In this document: in pieces, positions 1 through 6,670 of the stretch | Numbering within the stretch: the stretch's first letter is position 1 | Layout of the letters: every line of letters begins with the position of its first letter | Assembly: GCA_035653295.1 (NCBI GenBank) | Contig: DASRCB010000183.1 | Coordinates: forward strand, 1 to 14,725 | Source: DASRCB01 sp035653295 | Lineage (GTDB): Bacteria; Acidobacteriota; Terriglobia; Bryobacterales; Bryobacteraceae | Direction: 5' to 3' | DNA length: 14,725 nucleotides | Translations under genes and position numbers: made by a program | The notes under the pieces: model-generated | Seen by the model: the letters and a program-made list of their open reading frames with translations, nothing else | Told to the model about the DNA's origin: nothing | Database searches by the model: none

Positions 1-819
1 GCCGGAGAGGAATGAGGTATAGACGGTCAGCGGCTGCCCTGTGGCGCTGCGGCCGAGCAACTTCAGGAACACGCCCAGATCCTGGGCGCGCGGGATCACC
101 TTCTCGATGCCCGCCACGGCGATGTGAATCTTCGGCGCCGAGGAAGTCAGCCGGGCGTTGCCTTCGTTCTCCACCACAACCACCGCGCCGGAATCCGCGA
201 TCAGGAAATTCGCCCCGGTGACGCCTATGTCCGCGGCCAGAAACTTTTCCCGCAGCACGGATCGCGCGATCATCGTTTGCTTCTCGATGACCTCCTCGCG
301 CGGGACGCCCAGTTTTTCGGTGAACAGCCGCGCCACGTCGAAGCGGGTTTTGTGCAGCGCGGGGGCGACGATATGATACGGCCGCTCGTCCGCGAGCTGA
401 ACGATATATTCCCCGAGATCGGTCTCCACGGCCTCCAGGCGATGGTGTTCCAGCCGCTGGTTGAGATGGATCTCCTCGGTGGTCATCGACTTCGATTTGA
501 CGATCAGCCGGGCGCCGCGGTCTTTGGCGAGGCCGAGGATGAAATCCGCGACGTCCTCACCGGTATCGCACCAGATGACTTTTCCGCCGTGAGCCTCGAG
601 ACTGCGCTCGAGTTGTTCGAGGTAGAAATCCAGGTTATCGAGGGTGTGGCGCTTGATCCGGTTGGCCTGCGCGCGCAGCTCCTGGTAATCCGGCAGACCG
701 TCAGCGGCGACCGTACTGCGCCGTTTGTCGATGAGCCGGCCGGTGGAAGCGTAGATCGCCGTCTGCAGCTTCTGATCGGACAGAGTCCTGCGAATGTCCT
801 CGACGGGAATGAGGCTCAT
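1..819 (-). CDS. lutB: LutB-type iron-sulfur lactate-oxidation protein, 3' end cut by window edge
   Basis: LutB is the iron-sulfur subunit of the LutABC (YkgEFG) system, which oxidises L-lactate to pyruvate in the cytoplasm. The 273 visible codons begin MSLIPVEDIRRTLSDQ and contain the N-terminal region plus most of the LUD domain. LUD-type stretches include GARLIVKSKSMTTEEIHLN, a DLGEYIVQL segment, and GVTGANFLIADSGAVVVVENEGNARL. The cysteine-rich C-terminal ferredoxin-like part expected in a protein of roughly 470 residues lies beyond base 1 and cannot be checked. The start is the ATG at 819-817, which overlaps the lutA stop as ATGA, so the two are probably translationally coupled. A lutC gene would be expected further left. 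The family call rests on domain pattern and on its lutA neighbour. Confidence 0.9.
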   Translation of the reverse strand, partial: MSLIPVEDIRRTLSDQKLQTAIYASTGRLIDKRRSTVAADGLPDYQELRAQANRIKRHTLDNLDFYLEQLERSLEAHGGKVIWCDTGEDVADFILGLAKDRGARLIVKSKSMTTEEIHLNQRLEHHRLEAVETDLGEYIVQLADERPYHIVAPALHKTRFDVARLFTEKLGVPREEVIEKQTMIARSVLREKFLAADIGVTGANFLIADSGAVVVVENEGNARLTSSAPKIHIAVAGIEKVIPRAQDLGVFLKLLGRSATGQPLTVYTSFLSG

Positions 820-1544
820 GTCGCGGCCAGCACTTCGGCCAGGTGCAGAGTGCGGATGTTCAGGCCCGCCCGCCGGATCGCGCCCTGCAATTGCATGAGG
901 CAACTCGAGTCCGCCGAAACCACGGTGTTGGCTCCGGTGCGGCGGATGGATTCGATTTTTGTCCGCGCCATGGCCCCGGAAACCTCGGGAAACTTGACGC
1001 TGAACGTTCCTCCAAAGCCGCAGCACTCTTCCGCGGCATCCATTTCACGCAGCGTCAGCCCCTGCACCCTGGCCAGCAGCCGCCGCGGGCCGTCTTTAAT
1101 TCCGAATTCGCGCAGCGCATGACAGCTGTCGTGATACGTCACCACGCCGTCGAAGCGGGCGGCGATATCATCGACGCGCGCTTCGTTCAGAAGAAACTGC
1201 GAGAACTCGAAAACCCGGCTTTGGAGGTTATGCGCCTCCGACAAAGCGGCGGGGTCATCATGAAACAGGTCGGCAAAATGATGGGCGATCATCGAGGTAC
1301 ACGATCCGGACGGGACAACGATGCACTCGGCGTCCCGAAACACGTCCAGAAAATGCCGCGCCACGGCGCGCGCCTCGTCGCGATAGCCGGTGTTGAAGGC
1401 GGGCTGGCCGCAGCAGGTCTGCCCTTCGCGGAAGTCCACCGCGTATCCGAGGCGCTCCAGCACCTCTGTCATGGCGATGCCGACCGCGGGAAAGATCTGG
1501 TCGATGATGCAGGTGACGAAGATCGATACCCTGCGCCGCGTCAT
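816..1544 (-). CDS. lutA: LutA-type (CCG-domain) lactate oxidation protein
   Basis: Protein of 242 residues, matching the usual 238-240 of LutA/YkgE. It carries two cysteine-rich CCG domains of the kind found in heterodisulfide reductase HdrB and glycolate oxidase GlcF. The first has C12, then the CCGQPAFNTGY motif at 44-54 and C82. The second has the HDSCH motif at 138-142, the ECCGFGGTF motif at 173-181 and C215. Together these bind iron-sulfur clusters for electron transfer during L-lactate oxidation. The start is the ATG at 1544, giving MTRRRVSIFVTCIID, which aligns with the family N terminus. The frame stays open to 1703, but that extension has no family resemblance and crosses the divergent gene. 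A weak GGA lies 5 bases upstream of the ATG. Downstream, the stop overlaps the lutB start. Confidence 0.93.
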   Translation of the reverse strand: MTRRRVSIFVTCIIDQIFPAVGIAMTEVLERLGYAVDFREGQTCCGQPAFNTGYRDEARAVARHFLDVFRDAECIVVPSGSCTSMIAHHFADLFHDDPAALSEAHNLQSRVFEFSQFLLNEARVDDIAARFDGVVTYHDSCHALREFGIKDGPRRLLARVQGLTLREMDAAEECCGFGGTFSVKFPEVSGAMARTKIESIRRTGANTVVSADSSCLMQLQGAIRRAGLNIRTLHLAEVLAAT

Positions 1545-1590
1545 GAAGTCCGATTGTAACCCGCGGCCTGCGTACAATGGAGCAGAATTC
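1545..1590. promoter_or_regulatory. Divergent promoter region between lutA and the aldose epimerase gene
   Basis: This 46-base gap must carry the start signals for both divergent genes. It contains a perfect inverted pair, ATTGTA at 1553-1558 and TACAAT at 1573-1578, separated by 14 bases. Read outward, each half is a good -10-like hexamer (TACAAT) for the gene on its own side, leaving a leader of only a few bases. The symmetry could equally be an operator. The plus-strand gene also has GGAG at 1579-1582, 8 bases before its ATG. No convincing -35 boxes are visible, so the promoter reading is tentative. Confidence 0.35.
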
Positions 1591-2574
1591 ATGCGCGATA
1601 CATATTCCGCCCAGCGCGTTTCCGTCGATTCGGTCGATGTGGTGCGCCTCGAAGACCGGCAGCGCAACATCCGCGTTTCGATCGCGCCGTCGGTGGGCAA
1701 CAACGCTTATGAGATGGCGGTCAATGACCGAAATATCTTCTGGTTCCCGTATGGCAGCGTGAGGGAGTTCCGCGACAAGCCGGTGATGCTGGGCAACATC
1801 TTCCTGGCGCCGTGGGCCAACCGGCTCGACTCGGAAGGATACTGGGCCAACGGCAAGCGCTTCACGCTGAACCCCGGGCTGGCAAACTATCAGCACGATC
1901 CCAACGGCCTGCCAATCCACGGGCTGCTGCGGCACACCTCCGCGTGGCAGGTTACCGGCATGCGGGCGGATGAGGCTGGAGCCGAGGTCACAAGCGGCCT
2001 GCAATTCTGGCGATATCCGGAGTTCATGGCGCAGTTTCCGTTCGCGCACGAGCTGGAAATGACCTACCGGCTGGCGAATGGAGCGCTCGAAGTGAGGACC
2101 GTGGTGGCGAACGTCGGGTCCGAACCGATGCCCCTGTCACTCGGCTATCATCCTTACTTCACGATCGCCGACGCGCCCCGTGACGAATGGACGGTGCAGA
2201 TTCCCGCCGCCGAGCACGTCTCGCTGTCAGACCGTCTGATCCCTACCGGCGAGCGCAGTCCGCGCGAGGACCGAGGCCCGTTTTCGCTGCGCGGCCGGGC
2301 GCTGGATGACGTCTACACGGCCCTCGAGCATGACACCGATTTCTTCGTACGCGGCCATCGGCAGCAGATCGCGTTACGGTATGGCGCAAGGTACGCCGTC
2401 GCGGTTGTCTATGCGCCGCAGGGGAAGGACTTCATCTGCTTCGAACCGATGACCGGTCCGACCAACGCCTTCAACCTGGCGCACGAGGGCGTCTGGAAGG
2501 ATGTGCAGACCATCCCGCCCGGAGGCCGCTGGGAGGAGAGCTTTTGGATTCAGCCCAGCGGCGATGAGGAGTGA
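1591..2574 (+). CDS. Aldose 1-epimerase (GalM/mutarotase) family protein
   Basis: A 327-residue protein of the galactose mutarotase superfamily, which interconverts the alpha and beta anomers of sugars. Family landmarks are present in order: the sugar-binding NRL at 77-79, a histidine in NGLPIHGLL (H110), the catalytic histidine in GYHPYF (H187), the aspartate pair in ALDDVYTAL (about 239-240), and the catalytic base glutamate in FEPMTGPTNAF (E285). There is no signal peptide, so it is cytoplasmic. The start is the ATG at 1591, preceded by GGAG with 8-base spacing. The frame extends further upstream but overlaps lutA. Its substrate cannot be read from sequence. Glucose-6-phosphate 1-epimerase-like members belong to the same superfamily, so an exact gene name is not assigned. 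Confidence 0.9.
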   Translation: MRDTYSAQRVSVDSVDVVRLEDRQRNIRVSIAPSVGNNAYEMAVNDRNIFWFPYGSVREFRDKPVMLGNIFLAPWANRLDSEGYWANGKRFTLNPGLANYQHDPNGLPIHGLLRHTSAWQVTGMRADEAGAEVTSGLQFWRYPEFMAQFPFAHELEMTYRLANGALEVRTVVANVGSEPMPLSLGYHPYFTIADAPRDEWTVQIPAAEHVSLSDRLIPTGERSPREDRGPFSLRGRALDDVYTALEHDTDFFVRGHRQQIALRYGARYAVAVVYAPQGKDFICFEPMTGPTNAFNLAHEGVWKDVQTIPPGGRWEESFWIQPSGDEE

Positions 2575-2679
2575 CTCAGCGCTGAATGCGCGCCATGGTC
2601 GCTATCGGTTTCTGCGCGTTGAGTTGCCCGGCGGCGCCGCTTTGAACCGGTCCACGCGAGCACGGCACTGCTGACGATC
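2575..2679. other. Convergent intergenic spacer
   Basis: The spacer separates the 3' ends of the epimerase gene and ompH. It holds two perfect 10-bp palindromes, TCAGCGCTGA at 2576-2585 and GCGGCGCCGC at 2631-2640, the latter followed by TTTG. Neither forms a strong loop-bearing hairpin with a clear U-tract, so I do not call a terminator. Confidence 0.3.
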
Positions 2680-3321
2680 TTAGTGTCCGCTCGTGCCGGG
2701 GGCCGGACGAGTGGATCCCGGAGCCGGCCGTGCGCCGGTTCCCGGCGCGATCGGACGGGACGCCGAACCCGTTGCCGGGGCCGGCGAGCTCATCGCACCG
2801 GCGTTCTTGTCATACAGATCGATGATGTCCTTGGTGACGTCGATGGCGTTGGAGGCGAACAGCACGGGCGTCTGCGGCGAGCTGACATCGATGATCAGCG
2901 AATAGCCGTTGTCCTGGGCGTACTTGTTGATCACCACCATGATCTTCTGGCTGAGATCGCGAAGCAGGCGGTCCTGCTCGGACTGCATCTCGGCGTTGTC
3001 GTCTTCCATGGTGCGGTTCAGGCGCTTGGTCTTCTCGTCGATGTTGCGATAGAGCTCTTCCTTGGCCGTATCGCTGAGGGTATTGGCGCCCTTCTGGAGC
3101 TGGTCCTTCAGGCCCTGGATTTCGGCCTGCTTGCTCTCCACGTCCTTACGGCGCGGGGCCATTTCGTTCTCCAGCTCGGCCGCGGCCTTCTGGCCATCCT
3201 TCGTGCCTACGATCGCGCTCTGGATGTTAATCACTCCCACTTTGCCCATGGGCGAAGTCTGCGCGCCCGCGGCCATAACCACACCGATCGCACCCATGGC
3301 GATCATCAATGCCTTACTCAT
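2680..3321 (-). CDS. skp: OmpH/Skp-family periplasmic chaperone
   Basis: A 213-residue exported protein of the Skp/OmpH family, whose trimeric, tentacle-like members hold unfolded outer-membrane proteins in the periplasm before delivery to BamA. Residues 1-21 form a signal peptide (MSKALMIAMGAIGVVMAAGA). The mature start GKVGVINIQSAI is typical of the family. Residues about 42-132 are highly charged and heptad-like, matching the coiled-coil tentacle. The segment YSLIIDVS near 140-147 is the returning core strand. Residues 179-213 add an unusual Pro/Ala/Ser/Thr tail with repeated RPAPG units. The ATG at 3321 is preferred over one 14 codons upstream because it starts the signal peptide directly; AGGAG lies 12 bases before it. 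It follows bamA by 51 bases, as in many genomes. Confidence 0.9.
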   Translation of the reverse strand: MSKALMIAMGAIGVVMAAGAQTSPMGKVGVINIQSAIVGTKDGQKAAAELENEMAPRRKDVESKQAEIQGLKDQLQKGANTLSDTAKEELYRNIDEKTKRLNRTMEDDNAEMQSEQDRLLRDLSQKIMVVINKYAQDNGYSLIIDVSSPQTPVLFASNAIDVTKDIIDLYDKNAGAMSSPAPATGSASRPIAPGTGARPAPGSTRPAPGTSGH

Positions 3322-3372
3322 AACGTCTCGAAACTCCTGTCGGTTTAGCTTATAGTTTAGCAATCCAGGGGC

Positions 3373-6348
3373 TCAGAATGTCCGTCCGATGGAAAACCGG
3401 AACATGGTGTGCCGCTCGGTATAGGGGATCGCCGTGCCATAGAGTCTCACGGCGTAATCGTAGGTCTGCTCGTTGGGGAACATGGAGCGGTCCAGGGCCA
3501 GCGGCGGCACCAGCGCCGTGTTCAGGAAGCTCGGGTTATACGCCCACCACAGCCGGAACGGGGCGTTTACCACGGGCATCATTACCTGCAGCTCCAGCCC
3601 GGTGGAGCCGCGCCATTTCTGCGACTGCGGCACGATGACCGCACGCTCCCCGAAATTGGCCTGCGGGAATTCCGAATTGAGCTGCGCCACACGATCCGGA
3701 TTCAGCTTCAGCTGATTACCCAGCGCCAGCTTATCGATTCCGGCGTCGAAGAACGGCGCCAGAATGACCGGCCCGAAGATCGGGATGCGGTATTCGAAAT
3801 TGGCCACCAGGTTGGTGTCGCCGCCCGGCAGCGTGAGCTGATAAACGGGAATGTGTTGCTGCACGGTGGCATACGACACGCTGCCGTCGGAGTTGATGAT
3901 CTTCTGCTGCCGCGTGGTCCCGTCCGGATTCAGCACGGGCACGAAAGTGTCGCTGGGAATAAAGGCGATCGGGCTGACGGTCCAGATGTCGAACCCGCGA
4001 ATGTCGTTCTCACCGCCCATGTAGAAGCGCTGGAATGGAGGCGCTACTTTGCCGCCATAGCCAGTGAGAAACCGGCCCAGGAAGTGCATGCCGACGACGT
4101 GGCCGTTGCGGAATCCGCGGCGGAAGTACTTGGCGTCAATCTGCGGCTCGATGGTATTCACGTTGCCCCCCAGCACGCTCCCGGAAAAGCCCACTGTGGC
4201 GAACAGGCTCTTGCCGCGGCTGGGCGTGATGGGATGGTCCACGGTGTTGTATTGATATGAAGGCGTGATCTTGCTGGTGCGGATGCCGCTCAGCGAGTTC
4301 GGCCCGCCCACGCCCTGGAAATCCAGGAAGTCGAAATAGGTCTTGGCCGCCGTGCTGATGGTCTGAATGTTGGAGATGTCGTATCCGTAGGTCAGGCCCA
4401 CGCGGGAGAAACTGCGCCGCAGCGGGTAGCTGATGAACGTGGTGAACCCGTACCCGTTGGATATATAGTTCAGCAGATTGTTGGTCCCGATGGAATTGAA
4501 GTATGGGATCAGGTTCGTGCCGGCGAGGAGCGATTCCTGCTGCGCCTGGTTGAAGTTGTACCGCTGCGTGTAGACGGTGAAGCCGCCCTGCATGGGCTTG
4601 CCGAACAGGTATGGCTCGGTGAAGCCGAACTGCACCGACCGCAGTATGGTCCCCAGCTGCGCGCTGATGCTGAGCGTCTCGCCCAGTCCCAGGAAGTTGT
4701 TCGTGGCATAGGACATCCCCAGGAACGTGCCGGCGATGCCCGAAACGCCGCCGTTGAGCTGGATTGAGTTTTTCCCGCGCTCCTTCACCTTGAGGGTAAT
4801 GTCCACGGTATCCGTCTTGGGATCGCGCGTCAGGGTGGCCGCCTCATTTTCCTTCAGCGGCTCGAAATAGCCGAGCTGGTTCAGGCGCAGAATGCTCAGG
4901 TCCCACAGGCGCGAGTTGAACAGGTCGCCCTCGTCGATCATCAGCTCGCGGCGGATGACCTTGTCGCGCGTCGTGGTATTGCCCTGGAAGTCGATGCGGC
5001 GGACGAAGAACTGGTGGCCCTCGTCGACGGAGAGATTCAGATCCACTTTGTCGGTGCCGGGGATGGGCTCCGGATCCGGCTCGCCGACGAAATCGATATA
5101 ACCAAATTCGCCGTACAGCTTGCGCATGTTCTCGATGCCCTTGCGCAGCTTGGCGGTGGAAAAGGTGTCGCCTTCCGACATGGCGAACAGCGGACGCATC
5201 AGCGTCTGCGGCGTGCGGAACAGCTTCACGCCGGAGAAGGTGACGTGGTTGAGGTGGTACTTGCGCCCTTCGTTAATGGCCAGATTGATGTCGGTGCGCT
5301 TGCCGACATGGGGGTGAGAGATCAGCGGAAAACGAAACTTACCGCCGGGCACGTCGTAGGTGTGCGTCTTGGCGCTCTCCACGCGCGCCTGCAGGTATCC
5401 GTGATCCATATAGAACTGGCGCACCCGCTCTTCGTCTTCTTCCAGCTTGCTTTGGTCGAAGGTGCGCGCGAACAGGTTCTCGAACAGGATCGAATACGGA
5501 ATGCCGATGGGGTGCAGGTTCTTCATGGCCCGAATCACCTGCCGGTCGGTCATGGCTTTATTGCCGGCGATGTCGATTTTGCCCACCTTCACCTTGGGCC
5601 CCTCGTCGATGCGAAAAACGACGTTCAGCGAGGAAGGGGGCACGGGGTGGATCTCCGGCGTGACTGTGGCGAACTGATGTCCACGTTCGGATTCGAGCTC
5701 CTGGAGCGTGTTCTTCGCGCGCTGGATCTTGTTCGGGTCGTACTGCGACTCCACGCTGAGGCCGACCTTGCGCTCCTTGTAGCGGTCGAGAATATCGGAG
5801 ACGCTGACGCTCTTGTTGCCTTCGTAGGTGATGGACCGGATCACCGGCCGCTCCACCACGACGAAGCGGATAATCCAGCCTCGTTTCCCGCGCTCGCGCT
5901 CCAGACGGATATCGTCGAAGCGGTTGGTGTTCCACAGGGCCATGAAATCCCGATGCAGCACGTCCTCGTCAAGCCGGTCGCCAGGCTTGCTGTAGATGAG
6001 AGCGCGAAGGGTATCCTGGGGCACGCGGCGCGAACCGCGAAATTCGATCGATTCTATGGTGTCGCCGCTGGCCGGCTGCTGCGCCTGCGGCGGTGTTTGC
6101 AGACCCTGCTGAGGTTCCGCCTGCTGGGGCGCGGTGGGAACGGTTTCGAACGGATTCTGCGTGTTCTGCTGCTGCGGCGGATTGGTTTGCTGCGCCGGCG
6201 CCGCGGAAGGAGCGTTTTGCGCCGGAGGGGGCGTGGGAGGTTGCGCCGGCTGCTGCGGAGCAGCCTGTTGCCCCAGCAGCGCGCTTCCGGGCAGCGACAG
6301 GCATACCAGGAGCAGTCGCAGGCCTTGCAGCCTGAAGGACTTCTTCAA
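3373..6348 (-). CDS. bamA: BamA, outer-membrane protein assembly factor (Omp85)
   Basis: BamA is the central beta-barrel of the complex that inserts proteins into the outer membrane. This 991-residue form is longer than the approximately 800 of E. coli. It has a signal peptide (about 1-28), a Pro/Gln-rich low-complexity linker (about 28-93), five POTRA-like repeats (about 97-525, with repeated GNK/GNT turns and DEG segments), and a C-terminal barrel. The barrel carries the conserved loop-6 GGENDIRGFD motif near 779-788 and ends in FRFSIGRTF, an aromatic-terminated barrel strand. A loop of about 35 residues after that motif is a likely extracellular insertion. I choose the TTG at 6348 because AAGGG lies 7 bases upstream and the signal peptide follows at once. 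An in-frame ATG at 6555 would bury the signal peptide. It is the first gene of a bamA-skp operon. Confidence 0.93.
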   Translation of the reverse strand: MKKSFRLQGLRLLLVCLSLPGSALLGQQAAPQQPAQPPTPPPAQNAPSAAPAQQTNPPQQQNTQNPFETVPTAPQQAEPQQGLQTPPQAQQPASGDTIESIEFRGSRRVPQDTLRALIYSKPGDRLDEDVLHRDFMALWNTNRFDDIRLERERGKRGWIIRFVVVERPVIRSITYEGNKSVSVSDILDRYKERKVGLSVESQYDPNKIQRAKNTLQELESERGHQFATVTPEIHPVPPSSLNVVFRIDEGPKVKVGKIDIAGNKAMTDRQVIRAMKNLHPIGIPYSILFENLFARTFDQSKLEEDEERVRQFYMDHGYLQARVESAKTHTYDVPGGKFRFPLISHPHVGKRTDINLAINEGRKYHLNHVTFSGVKLFRTPQTLMRPLFAMSEGDTFSTAKLRKGIENMRKLYGEFGYIDFVGEPDPEPIPGTDKVDLNLSVDEGHQFFVRRIDFQGNTTTRDKVIRRELMIDEGDLFNSRLWDLSILRLNQLGYFEPLKENEAATLTRDPKTDTVDITLKVKERGKNSIQLNGGVSGIAGTFLGMSYATNNFLGLGETLSISAQLGTILRSVQFGFTEPYLFGKPMQGGFTVYTQRYNFNQAQQESLLAGTNLIPYFNSIGTNNLLNYISNGYGFTTFISYPLRRSFSRVGLTYGYDISNIQTISTAAKTYFDFLDFQGVGGPNSLSGIRTSKITPSYQYNTVDHPITPSRGKSLFATVGFSGSVLGGNVNTIEPQIDAKYFRRGFRNGHVVGMHFLGRFLTGYGGKVAPPFQRFYMGGENDIRGFDIWTVSPIAFIPSDTFVPVLNPDGTTRQQKIINSDGSVSYATVQQHIPVYQLTLPGGDTNLVANFEYRIPIFGPVILAPFFDAGIDKLALGNQLKLNPDRVAQLNSEFPQANFGERAVIVPQSQKWRGSTGLELQVMMPVVNAPFRLWWAYNPSFLNTALVPPLALDRSMFPNEQTYDYAVRLYGTAIPYTERHTMFRFSIGRTF

Positions 6349-6394
6349 AATGATTCCCTTTCCTCCCTGAGCTAACCCGTCTTGACGTCCACCC

Positions 6395-6411
6395 CTGAAA
6401 CACCGTTTCAG
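6395..6411 (-). promoter_or_regulatory. Hairpin in the bamA leader
   Basis: A perfect 7-bp inverted repeat, CTGAAAC and GTTTCAG, surrounds a 3-base loop. It sits about 47 bases upstream of the TTG start and downstream of the -10-like box at 6451-6446, so it would be part of the bamA 5' untranslated RNA. It has no U-tract and is not a terminator. It could influence stability or translation of the bamA-skp message, or be a repressor or sigma-factor-linked operator in DNA. Function is inferred only. Confidence 0.4.
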
Positions 6412-6445
6412 CAGGCGCTTACACAGACGTGAGGACGAAAGCTCT

Positions 6446-6451
6446 ATTCTA
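6446..6451 (-). promoter_or_regulatory. Possible -10 box for bamA-skp
   Basis: TAGAAT on the minus strand matches the TATAAT consensus at five of six positions. It would start transcription near 6439, giving a leader of about 90 bases. No good -35 box is seen at 16-18 bases, since the upstream DNA is almost wholly G and C. An alternative sigma factor or an activator may be needed, or the match may be chance. Confidence 0.3.
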
Positions 6452-6584
6452 GCGGAAGCCGCCGCGCAGCCGCGACTGTGGCGAATACGCGCCACCAGCG
6501 TCGCGGCGCTCACACCCAAGCCATTGAACGCGCTGAGCTTGCCATGCGTGCTCATGCTGTGAAGCACCGCACATGCCAGTCTCC

Positions 6585-6602
6585 GGCCGGGCGAAACCGG
6601 CC
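6585..6602. repeat. GC-rich inverted repeat between divergent operons
   Basis: GGCCGG (6585-6590) and CCGGCC (6597-6602) form a perfect 6-bp all-GC stem with a GCGAAA loop on the plus strand. There is no U-tract in either direction. It could insulate the two divergent promoters or act as a protein-binding palindrome, but it could also be chance in GC-rich DNA. Confidence 0.35.
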
Positions 6603-6670
6603 CCGCTGCGGCGCCGTCCACAAATACATAAGATATTAGGGAGCCGTCGCCGCGGGACGCTCACCATCTG

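Larger units (their letters stand above)
6349..6670. promoter_or_regulatory. Divergent intergenic region between bamA and the aminotransferase operon
   Basis: This 322-base gap contains leaders and promoters for both sides. On the bamA side I see GGAGGA (6366-6361), AAGGG (6360-6356), a hairpin (6395-6411) and a -10-like box (6451-6446). In the centre is a GC-only hairpin (6585-6602). On the aminotransferase side an AT-rich patch (6621-6638) stands out from its surroundings and includes TAAGAT at 6629-6634, a possible -10 about 37 bases before the ATG. No clear -35 boxes and no convincing small gene are visible. The bamA frame stays open leftward through much of the gap, but this is common in GC-rich DNA. 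Confidence 0.4.

Noticed and set aside
124..1122. Open frame of 332 codons on the plus strand across the lut genes
   Set aside because: lutA and lutB are clearly coded on the minus strand here and overlap properly; this frame crosses their junction.
2631..2643. GCGGCGCCGC followed by TTT as a terminator
   Set aside because: The palindrome has no loop of its own, so the real stem would be about three pairs, and the T-run is only three bases.
5014..6375. Open frame of 453 codons on the plus strand opposite bamA
   Set aside because: bamA on the other strand has clear POTRA and barrel motifs. The plus-strand product is Arg/Leu-rich with no family pattern, as expected of an antisense frame in GC-rich DNA.
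6349..6555. N-terminal extension of bamA from the in-frame ATG at 6555
   Set aside because: It would add 69 Arg/Ser-rich residues in front of the signal peptide and lacks a Shine-Dalgarno, while the TTG at 6348 has one.
6585..6602. GC hairpin as a Rho-independent terminator
   Set aside because: No T-run follows in either direction, and it lies upstream of both divergent genes.
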